Assembly (NCBI GenBank): GCA_028691335.1
Contig: JAQUZK010000104.1
Span: 1-5,460, forward strand
Length of the DNA: 5,460 nt
Direction: 5' to 3'
Source of the DNA: Candidatus Izemoplasmatales bacterium
Lineage (GTDB): Bacteria > Bacillota_I > Bacilli_A > Izemoplasmatales > Hujiaoplasmataceae
The notes under the pieces are model-generated. The model searched no databases, was not told the origin of the DNA, and was given only the letters and a program-made list of their open reading frames with translations. Positions 1-5,387 of this stretch are shown piece after piece. Each line of letters opens with the position of its first letter. The stretch's first letter is position 1. Made by a program: the position numbers and the translations under genes.

Positions 1-640
1 CTAATTGAAGTCTCTTTGAAGTAGAGATAGTTCCCGGAATTAATCCTGTTAAGTCTTCAGAGAGATAAGTACCCTTAATTCTATAAGCTCTTTTTTCTGG
101 AACGTGTTTTTTGTTTTTCCGATCGTAGAACTTTGAATTTGCATCTTCATATTCTTCAGCCATTGGGCGTTGATTTTTTGTTGGAACTAAGTTATCAGGT
201 TTAATATCTTTTCCGGTCAAAACTAAATACTCATAAGCTAAAGCTTTTAATAACATAATAACTCCAGCACCATCAGCCAGAGAATGAAACATCTCTATCA
301 CAATATCCTTGTTTCTATACATAACTCTAAATAAATAGCTATTATTCTTTTTTGGATGAATCTCACCGCAAACATAATGCTTTAATTCTTCAACTATAAA
401 AGGCTTAGAATTATAATCAAAATAGCTCCAAAATAAACCTTTCTTTAATTTTACTTTAAACATTGGATATCTATTTAAAATACCATCTACCGCTAATTGC
501 AATAAATCTTTATCAATTTTCTCTGTTAGCGATACGCCTACTCTAAAAACATTGGTTTCACGATGATTAGAAACTTCAGGGAAAATTTTACCTGAATTAT
601 CAAGTCGAAACCATGTGTCATAATTTAAATCTTTACTCAT
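1..640 (-). CDS. Condensation-type acyltransferase, alcohol-acetyltransferase-like (3' end outside window)
   Basis: The first 213 codons are present and the gene continues past base 1. The N-terminus (W10-F-R-L-D-N, then F20-P and a T30-N-V-F-R stretch) and the segment G68-L-F-W resemble bacterial proteins annotated as alcohol acetyltransferases, relatives of the NRPS condensation and PapA acyltransferase fold. The key motif is H119-S-L-A-D123-G124, the HxxxDG signature in which the histidine is the catalytic base for transfer of an acyl group from an acyl thioester to an alcohol or amine. Complete relatives are roughly 400 residues, so about half is missing, including the second half of the acceptor tunnel. 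No signal peptide is visible, so a cytosolic enzyme is expected. The ATG lies inside the end of the upstream hydrolase gene (8-base overlap, ATGAGTAA) with a GAGG site at 650-653, indicating co-translation. The family assignment is fairly firm; the substrate is unknown and the alcohol acetyltransferase name is only by resemblance. Confidence 0.8.
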   Translation of the reverse strand, partial: MSKDLNYDTWFRLDNSGKIFPEVSNHRETNVFRVGVSLTEKIDKDLLQLAVDGILNRYPMFKVKLKKGLFWSYFDYNSKPFIVEELKHYVCGEIHPKKNNSYLFRVMYRNKDIVIEMFHSLADGAGVIMLLKALAYEYLVLTGKDIKPDNLVPTKNQRPMAEEYEDANSKFYDRKNKKHVPEKRAYRIKGTYLSEDLTGLIPGTISTSKRLQL

Positions 641-1562
641 TTTCATCAACCTCGATTATATCGTTTATAAATTTGTAAATTATTCTCCAGGCTTCTCTTG
701 ACGAAGCCATTTTATTAAAGCCGAATGGAAAAACATGGAACATGCCCTCAAACTCATGAATTATTGAATTTTTAACTTTCTTACCAACAGCTAATGTATC
801 TGATTCAATCACTTCGTGACTACCAACAAACATTAACAAATCGCTAAAAGAGTTATATTCACCGTATTTAGGCGATATATATGGATTATGTAAATCATGT
901 TCTCCTGCATAGGCCTTCTTATCAAGCGGAACAGTCCCTTTCCCAAAGAAAGGGTCTTTTTCTTTATTCTTTATATGCGACTCTCCCTCATCCGCTAAAT
1001 CAGTCCATGGAGACATTGTAATCATAGCTTTCGGGAGTGAAAATCCTTTATCTTTTAAAGCTAGACCTAAAGCTAATGATAGTCCCCCACCGGCTGAATC
1101 GCCAACGAAAATTATATTCTCGGGTAAAAATCCTCCATCAAGAATTTTTTTATACAGACTTATACTTTCTTCTAAAGCTTTTGGAAAAGGATTATCAGGA
1201 GCTAAAGAATACATAAGTGAAAATATTTTCAATCTTCTATTTGCTTTTAAATATTTCTTAGCTACTTTTCTGTATGTATCGTTATATCCTGAAACATAAG
1301 CTCCACCATGCAAGTGTAAAATTGCATGACTAGGTTTTTCATTTGAATAGCTAATGACTTCTGTTTTAGCGCCATCAACTTCAATAATATTATAACTTAT
1401 ATCTTTTCCATATGAGTATTTTTTTGATAGAGTATTTGTAAAAAAATACTTAAATTTAAAATTATATCTCTCTCTAGCTGCTTTAAACCTAAAAGCAAAT
1501 CTCACTAAGCCGACACCAAACTTATCAGAAATCTTTTGTTCATGAAATACATATTCGCCCAT
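633..1562 (-). CDS. Alpha/beta hydrolase, hormone-sensitive-lipase (Abhydrolase_3) family esterase
   Basis: This 309-residue protein has the hallmarks of HSL-type carboxylesterases. The oxyanion-hole motif is H85-G-G-A88, and Y118-S-L-A-P-D-N-P-F-P matches the conserved block after it. The nucleophile elbow is G154-D-S156-A-G-G with S156 as nucleophile, and the catalytic histidine is H276 (M-F-H-V-F-P). The third triad member should lie in G247-S-H-E-V-I-E-S-D255; a Glu (E250) stands where most family members have Asp. Residues 1-60 would form the cap over the active site. There is no signal peptide or lipobox, so it is probably a cytosolic esterase or deacylase of small acyl esters. The start is supported by GAGGTG at 1568-1573, five bases upstream of the ATG. 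It is the first gene of an operon with the acyltransferase, so the two may act on the same kind of ester. Family assignment is strong; the substrate cannot be told. Confidence 0.9.
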   Translation of the reverse strand: MGEYVFHEQKISDKFGVGLVRFAFRFKAARERYNFKFKYFFTNTLSKKYSYGKDISYNIIEVDGAKTEVISYSNEKPSHAILHLHGGAYVSGYNDTYRKVAKKYLKANRRLKIFSLMYSLAPDNPFPKALEESISLYKKILDGGFLPENIIFVGDSAGGGLSLALGLALKDKGFSLPKAMITMSPWTDLADEGESHIKNKEKDPFFGKGTVPLDKKAYAGEHDLHNPYISPKYGEYNSFSDLLMFVGSHEVIESDTLAVGKKVKNSIIHEFEGMFHVFPFGFNKMASSREAWRIIYKFINDIIEVDENE

Positions 1563-1579
1563 TATTTCACCTCATTAGT

Positions 1580-1590
1580 ATTATATCATA
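1580..1590 (-). promoter_or_regulatory. Extended -10 promoter of the hydrolase/acyltransferase operon
   Basis: Read on the minus strand the bases are TATG-A-TATAAT, an exact TRTGnTATAAT extended -10 element of the vegetative sigma factor. No good -35 hexamer sits 16-18 bases upstream, which is acceptable for extended -10 promoters. The start point would fall near 1573, giving a very short leader that begins at or next to the GAGGTG ribosome binding site. Confidence 0.55.
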
Positions 1591-1623
1591 TTAGCTCATA
1601 ATCATAATGTCTGAATAAAACAT

Positions 1624-1652
1624 TTTAAAAAAAGGGTAAAATATTATATAAT
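1624..1652 (+). promoter_or_regulatory. Putative pepT promoter
   Basis: A perfect TATAAT lies at 1647-1652. A weak TTTAAA (1624-1629, 4 of 6 matches to TTGACA) lies 17 bases upstream. The start point would be near 1659, just before the AGGAGGT ribosome binding site at 1669-1675. The -10 is convincing. The -35 is weak in this AT-rich stretch. Confidence 0.5.
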
Positions 1653-1682
1653 AAAAATGAATTACTATAGGAGGTAAAAAAT

Positions 1683-2903
1683 ATGAGTGTACTGAATAGA
1701 TTTTTAAATTATGTTAAATATGATACACAGTCTAAGAGTGATGTTGAAGATTATCCATCTACAAGCAAACAATTAGTATTATTAAATGATTTACTAGAAG
1801 AGCTAAAAAGTTTTGGGCTGGAAGCTAACATTGATAACTACGGTTATGTTATAGCTAGAATAAAAGGCAATATAAATAAAAAGGCTAAAACAGTAGCGTT
1901 AATAGCACACGTAGATACCTCACCGGATGCTAGTGGTAAAGATGTAAAAGCAAAAATAATTGAAAAATATGACGGAAAAGAAATTCTTTTAAATGAAGAA
2001 AAGGGGATTTCTTTAAACCCAAATATTTTTCCAAACTTGAAAAGTAAAATTGGAGATAGTTTAGTAGTTACTGACGGTACTACTTTGTTAGGCGCTGATG
2101 ATAAGTTAGGCGTTGCAGAAATTATGGATTTTGTTGAATATACAGTTAATAACCCCGATTACAAGCATGGTGATATAGTGATCGTATTTACACCTGATGA
2201 AGAAGTAGGAAATGGGACTCAATTCCTTGATATAAAATCAATTGATGCTGATTTTGGATATACACTCGATGGTTCTCAAGTAGGTGAAATTGCATATGAA
2301 AACTTTAATGCAGCTACTGCTAAAATTACAGTTTATGGAAAATTAGTTCACCCAGGTTCAGCTAAAAACAAAATGTTAAACGCTATTGACGTTGCTTATG
2401 AGTTTAACCAAATGCTTCCAAAATTTATGCGTGCAGAAATCACTGAAAACTATGAAGGCTTTAATCATCTCCTTCACATAAATGGTTCTGTAGAAAAATG
2501 TGAGATGACATATATTATAAGAAATCATGATAAGCAAATCTTTGAAAAACAAAAAATTGATTTTAACGAAAATTCTACTTACTTAAATAAAAAATACGGT
2601 AAAAATACCGTAAAAGTAGACATTGAAGATTCATATTTTAATATGAAGGATATACTTGATGATCATCAAGAAGTAATAGACATAGCGATAGCTTCTATAA
2701 AAGAAAAGGGAATAACTCCAATAATTGAACCTATACGTGGTGGTACTGATGGCGCTAGATTGACGTTTATGGGTCTTCCTTGTCCAAACCTCGGTACAGG
2801 TGGTTATAATTTCCATGGTCCTTATGAATATGCTTCAATAACTGAAATGAATTTAGCGGTAGAAATTATAAAAACTATCGTATCAAAAGTTACCGAAATA
2901 TAA
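1683..2903 (+). CDS. pepT: Peptidase T (tripeptide aminopeptidase, M20B)
   Basis: This gene encodes a 406-residue cytosolic di-zinc aminopeptidase that removes the N-terminal residue from tripeptides; the length is normal for the family (about 405-410). All expected metal and catalytic residues are visible. They are H76 in A-H-V-D-T-S, D78 two residues on (orients the active site), bridging D139 in G-A-D-D-K, E173 (general base) and E174 (zinc ligand) in P-D-E-E, D196 in L-D-G, and H378 in N-F-H-G-P. The lid/dimerisation domain spans about residues 208-318 and includes H-P-G-S-A-K-N-K-M. The C-terminal catalytic half carries the conserved R352-G-G-T-D-G. The start is fixed by AGGAGGT at 1669-1675, seven bases before the ATG. 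The gene is monocistronic: its own promoter lies upstream and a terminator follows 16 bases after the stop. Role: final step of peptide degradation for amino acid supply. Confidence 0.97.
   Translation: MSVLNRFLNYVKYDTQSKSDVEDYPSTSKQLVLLNDLLEELKSFGLEANIDNYGYVIARIKGNINKKAKTVALIAHVDTSPDASGKDVKAKIIEKYDGKEILLNEEKGISLNPNIFPNLKSKIGDSLVVTDGTTLLGADDKLGVAEIMDFVEYTVNNPDYKHGDIVIVFTPDEEVGNGTQFLDIKSIDADFGYTLDGSQVGEIAYENFNAATAKITVYGKLVHPGSAKNKMLNAIDVAYEFNQMLPKFMRAEITENYEGFNHLLHINGSVEKCEMTYIIRNHDKQIFEKQKIDFNENSTYLNKKYGKNTVKVDIEDSYFNMKDILDDHQEVIDIAIASIKEKGITPIIEPIRGGTDGARLTFMGLPCPNLGTGGYNFHGPYEYASITEMNLAVEIIKTIVSKVTEI
2595..2612 (-). terminator. Possible antisense terminator hairpin inside pepT
   Basis: A perfect 7-bp inverted repeat (TACGGTA, four-base loop, TACCGTA) lies within the pepT coding sequence, in codons for K-Y-G-K-N-T-V. 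On the minus strand it is followed directly by a T-rich run (TTTTTTATTT), as in an intrinsic terminator, whereas on the plus strand no T-run follows. It could stop transcripts that read through from corA. The stem is short with only three G-C pairs, so chance is a real alternative. Confidence 0.25.
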
Positions 2904-2919
2904 TTTTTTATCATTTTTT

Positions 2920-2955
2920 AAAAAGCGCTTAAACTACTATTTTTAGCGCTTTTTT
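2920..2955. terminator. Bidirectional intrinsic terminator between pepT and corA
   Basis: A 10-bp perfect stem, AAAAAGCGCT (2920-2929) with AGCGCTTTTT (2945-2954), encloses a 15-base loop. On the plus strand a run of six T (2950-2955) closes the structure and ends pepT transcription. On the minus strand the A-rich left arm supplies a T-run, so corA transcripts can end here too. The right arm reaches into the corA stop codon (2954-2956), so for corA the hairpin begins inside the stop codon. Confidence 0.8.
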
Positions 2956-3958
2956 ATAACCACTTTTTGTGATTAAAATAGAACAACATCGTTATAACTA
3001 TAAAAGCACATATGGCTATAAAAATCCATATTCCATTAGTATCTTGAAGTAAAGGCATGTGTACAAAATTCATTCCAAAGACACCTGCCATAAAGGAAAG
3101 AGGAATAAATATCGCAGAAAAGATAGTCAAGACTTTCATTATAGAGTTTGTTCTTTCATTGACGTTATTTATATGCATTTCGTACAATGTTTTTAGATTT
3201 TCCCAATCAATAACCAATCTATCATTCAACCTATATATATGATCCATCAAATCCTTATAATATTTCTTGAATTCCAAAATATATTGGTTCTGATAAAAAT
3301 CATGTATTAGGTCAATAGAACTGTTAATAGCAAAAATATTGGTCTTCATTAGAAGAACTTCTTTTCTTAATTCATGTAAAAATTCAATATTCTTTGTTTT
3401 TTCATAGATTATCTTTTCTTCCCAGTTACTTAATTGTTTATTGATATCTTGTTCAAAAAGAATATTTCTATCTATAATCGAGTCTAGGATTGCGTAAAAT
3501 AAGTAAGATGCGTTTTTCTTTCTTAATTTACCTTCATTATTTTCTATTCTTTTTTCAATAATATCAAGGGTCTTGGAATCATGATCAGTAAAAGTATAAA
3601 CTACATTATCTTTTAGAAGTAAGGATACATATTCGTGAAAATACTCATTAACATTAGTTAAAGAAGTGGTTTTGACTATAGCGAAAAAACCATTATCAAT
3701 CTCTTCTATTTTGGCTCTTTGAGTTAAATTGAAGATATCTTCTATAATTAAAATATCAACCTGACCAGATTCCAATAAATCAACTATTTTTTCTGTATCT
3801 GTTAATCCGGTTACCTTAATCCACAATCGTGAATTATCTATCGACTGATCGATAGCCACCTTAGTTTCGTTGTAAAATATTCTTTTAATTTCTGTTTCTT
3901 TTTTTCTTTCACTAGTGTTAAACACTGTTCCGGGCGGAAGTATTTTTTTAAATTCCAT
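2954..3958 (-). CDS. corA: CorA-family magnesium/divalent cation transporter
   Basis: This 334-residue protein matches the CorA MIT architecture. It has an N-terminal cytosolic alpha/beta domain (about 1-145; opens with M-E-F-K-K-I-L-P-P-G-T), a long helical funnel (about 150-275), and two C-terminal membrane helices (about 276-294 and 309-327). The signature G295-M-N sits at the end of TM1, preceded by M274-K-V-L-T and P286-L-S-F, and the protein ends in the basic K-K-W-L. Such proteins form pentamers that admit Mg2+ (or Co2+/Ni2+) down the membrane potential, gated by cytosolic Mg2+. The outer loop after GMN reads F-V-H-M-P-L-L, where the usual M-P-E-L glutamate is replaced by leucine. A GMN-type Zn2+ exporter (ZntB) is an alternative, but the motifs look closer to T. 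maritima-type CorA. AGGAGA at 3968-3973 supports the start. It is transcribed alone, divergent from the membrane-protein cluster. I see no room for an M-box riboswitch in the short leader. Confidence 0.93.
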   Translation of the reverse strand: MEFKKILPPGTVFNTSERKKETEIKRIFYNETKVAIDQSIDNSRLWIKVTGLTDTEKIVDLLESGQVDILIIEDIFNLTQRAKIEEIDNGFFAIVKTTSLTNVNEYFHEYVSLLLKDNVVYTFTDHDSKTLDIIEKRIENNEGKLRKKNASYLFYAILDSIIDRNILFEQDINKQLSNWEEKIIYEKTKNIEFLHELRKEVLLMKTNIFAINSSIDLIHDFYQNQYILEFKKYYKDLMDHIYRLNDRLVIDWENLKTLYEMHINNVNERTNSIMKVLTIFSAIFIPLSFMAGVFGMNFVHMPLLQDTNGIWIFIAICAFIVITMLFYFNHKKWL

Positions 3959-3985
3959 GATTTTTAATCTCCTAACATTTAAAAA

Positions 3986-4014
3986 CTTATATATGTTATG
4001 TTATAATCTATTAA
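3986..4014 (-). promoter_or_regulatory. Tentative corA promoter
   Basis: On the minus strand TTAATA (4009-4014) and TATAAG (3986-3991) are separated by 17 bases, with 4 of 6 and 5 of 6 consensus matches. It would start transcription near 3979, just upstream of the ribosome binding site at 3968-3973. It overlaps the opposing promoter for the gene at 4029, so the two would compete for polymerase. AT-richness makes chance matches likely. Confidence 0.3.
3997..4007 (+). promoter_or_regulatory. Extended -10 promoter of the membrane-protein/ggt cluster
   Basis: TATG-T-TATAAT is an exact TRTGnTATAAT element. No clear -35 lies upstream. The start point would fall near 4014, leaving a leader of about 15 bases that is almost entirely the ribosome binding site. 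Confidence 0.6.
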
Positions 4015-4020
4015 AGAGGA
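4015..4020 (+). promoter_or_regulatory. Ribosome binding site that fixes the start at 4029
   Basis: AGAGGA lies eight bases before the ATG at 4029. The frame stays open upstream to an ATG at 3915, but that start lies antisense inside corA and ahead of the -10 element. The site therefore argues for a 200-residue product, not a 238-residue one. Confidence 0.75.
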
Positions 4021-4028
4021 TTTGTGCG

Positions 4029-4631
4029 ATGAAAAAAAGACATTTATTTATTCCTATTATTATAATTTTTTTCCTTATTCACTTATATTTATACTATTTT
4101 GTTTTTGATGAAATTAGACCATTAATTTCATTTATTTTAACATCGCCTTTTTATATTATTGTATTTGTATATTATAGAGAAACCAAACTACTTGAAACTT
4201 TCTCATTCATTTCAATATTTACAAACCTTTCGTTTTGGGTGTTTTTAAGTTTATCCTCAATGTATAATTTCTTCTCACCAAATTTGAGACTAGTTGGTAT
4301 AGTATCATTTTTTGGTTCTGTTATTAATATGATTATTGGTTTTGGAATTGTCTTACAATCAAATAGAAATCGCTTTGTATCTTTAAGTATTTTCCTAATA
4401 TCAATAATCAATTTCTTCTTTGCTTCATATTACAAATTTTTTTTAGAAGATTTAGTAGCAGCATTATTTGGACCAAATCCAACAGGAGTCAATGATGCTT
4501 TAATTGTGCTTGAGATATTTTATGTAGTTTTACAATTTATTATAGTAATAGTTCAATCAATCATCATATTTATATTTGACTTAAATGATGAGTATGATAA
4601 GAATACCTTCGGTTACGTCAAAAAGTATTAG
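4029..4631 (+). CDS. Six-helix membrane protein of unknown family (first of a tandem pair)
   Basis: I do not recognise this 200-residue protein. After a basic N-terminus (M-K-K-R-H) there are about six hydrophobic segments, near residues 6-26, 30-48, 58-76, 86-108, 116-138 and 155-183. A short acidic tail (D-L-N-D-E-Y-D) follows, consistent with both ends in the cytoplasm. It shares with the downstream protein at 4746 the blocks Y49-R-E-T-K-L (end of TM2), G90-I-V-S-F-F-G, G104-F-G-I-V-L-Q and F147-G-P-N-P (before the last helix), in the same order and at nearly the same spacing, so the two are paralogues. No enzymatic or transport motif is visible. The positive residues around Y-R-E-T-K-L and S-N-R-N-R (111-115) suggest inside loops. 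It is the first gene of a likely operon leading to ggt, with its own extended -10 promoter. It stops with TAG. It is surely a real gene; the function is open. Confidence 0.85.
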   Translation: MKKRHLFIPIIIIFFLIHLYLYYFVFDEIRPLISFILTSPFYIIVFVYYRETKLLETFSFISIFTNLSFWVFLSLSSMYNFFSPNLRLVGIVSFFGSVINMIIGFGIVLQSNRNRFVSLSIFLISIINFFFASYYKFFLEDLVAALFGPNPTGVNDALIVLEIFYVVLQFIIVIVQSIIIFIFDLNDEYDKNTFGYVKKY

Positions 4632-4745
4632 TATTTGAAGCAGCATTATTTGTTAAATCACCTTATGATATTATTTTAACATTATTTTTTTAAAAAAATT
4701 ATTTATATTTGTTTTTTTAGATTATTTAAACTCAGGGAGGTAATT
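4632..4745 (+). other. AT-rich spacer between the two paralogues, with a short repeat of the upstream gene
   Basis: This 114-base spacer holds no gene with a start codon and ribosome site. Bases 4639-4652 (AGCAGCATTATTTG) exactly repeat 4457-4470 inside the upstream gene, where they encode the A-A-L-F-G start of the FGPNP block. An AT-only palindrome (seven T then seven A, 4684-4699) is present but has no G-C pairs, so it is a poor terminator. I see no convincing promoter. The end of the spacer carries the AGGGAGGT ribosome site (4734-4741) of the next gene. Read-through from the upstream gene is the simplest view. Confidence 0.5.
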
Positions 4746-5387
4746 ATGGCACGAAAACGCATTATATTTTTAATAATAACACTTTCAGCATTAATTTCAA
4801 TTTTTTTGTTAGAAACTTTAGGCCTGAAGTCTGGATTACTAATACTTGTTTTTATGATTCCTTTTAACATTATTAGCTTAATATTCTACAGAGAATCTAA
4901 ACTTATAACCACTTACCATGTAATGCAGATTATAAGTTTGTCAGGTTATCTATTAATGTATCAATTTCCCGGAGAATATTTTAGGTTTTTTGGCTTAATA
5001 TCCTTTTTAGGAATAATTATCACAATCATTTTAGCTTTTGGAACAATTCTTCAAAATAAGACTTTTAAATTTAATGAACGTGGATTTATTTATTTTAGCA
5101 TATTTACTCTTTTATTCTACTCGATGTATACACCTTATCTTTTAAACCTTCTTAAGAACTTTTTCGGGCCTGATCCAATCGCCTTAAAATCTACAGAATC
5201 AGTATATTACTTTCTTGGAACATATCTTATAGTTATTAATATGATTATTCAACTTGTTATTGTAAACAATAACGAAATAAGCATTTATATCAACAGTATT
5301 AAAGAACCATATAAGAATTCTTATAATTTGGATGATTTACCTTTTTTTAAAGATTATAAAAAGAAGAGTGAGGAAAGAGATGAATAA
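4746..5387 (+). CDS. Six-helix membrane protein of unknown family (second of a tandem pair)
   Basis: This 213-residue protein is a paralogue of the 4029-4631 product and is likewise unrecognised. It has a basic start (M-A-R-K-R) and hydrophobic segments near residues 6-24, 28-48, 54-72, 80-102, 113-137 and 151-174. Shared blocks are Y48-R-E-S-K-L, G83-L-I-S-F-L-G, A97-F-G-T-I-L-Q and F140-G-P-D-P. From the G-x-x-S-F block on they sit at a constant offset of seven residues from the upstream copy. It differs by a longer hydrophilic C-terminal tail (about 175-213), which is tyrosine- and lysine-rich and ends K-K-K-S-E-E-R-D-E, predicted cytoplasmic. The start is fixed by AGGGAGGT (4734-4741), four bases before the ATG. 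Its last eight bases overlap the start of the gamma-glutamyltransferase gene, which implies co-expression. A role in handling the substrate or product of that enzyme is possible but unproven. Confidence 0.85.
   Translation: MARKRIIFLIITLSALISIFLLETLGLKSGLLILVFMIPFNIISLIFYRESKLITTYHVMQIISLSGYLLMYQFPGEYFRFFGLISFLGIIITIILAFGTILQNKTFKFNERGFIYFSIFTLLFYSMYTPYLLNLLKNFFGPDPIALKSTESVYYFLGTYLIVINMIIQLVIVNNNEISIYINSIKEPYKNSYNLDDLPFFKDYKKKSEERDE

Noticed and set aside
2655..2670. 16-base perfect palindrome (CTTGATGATCATCAAG) in pepT
   Set aside because: It lies deep in coding sequence, encodes ordinary residues, and is away from any promoter, so a regulator site is unlikely.
2631..2816. 61-codon minus-strand reading frame inside pepT
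   Set aside because: It is fully antisense to the conserved C-terminal half of peptidase T, with no family resemblance.
3057..3242. 61-codon plus-strand reading frame inside corA
   Set aside because: It is the shadow of the CorA membrane region on the other strand, with no good ribosome site.
3838..3855. 7-bp inverted repeat with four-base loop in corA
   Set aside because: It is inside coding sequence (A-I-D-Q-S-I-D) without a T-run on either strand; probably chance.
3915..4028. Upstream extension of the first membrane gene to an ATG at 3915
   Set aside because: It would lie antisense over the start of corA, has no ribosome site, and lies ahead of the extended -10. AGAGGA at 4015-4020 supports the ATG at 4029.
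3959..4028. Mg2+-sensing M-box riboswitch ahead of corA
   Set aside because: The whole intergenic region is 70 bases, far shorter than an M-box, and shows no matching structure.
4172..4411. 79-codon minus-strand reading frame inside the first membrane gene
   Set aside because: It is antisense to a gene with a promoter, ribosome site and paralogue; the composition looks like a shadow frame.
4684..4699. Palindrome of seven T and seven A as terminator between the membrane genes
   Set aside because: The stem is purely A-T and would have no loop, so it is too weak for an intrinsic terminator.
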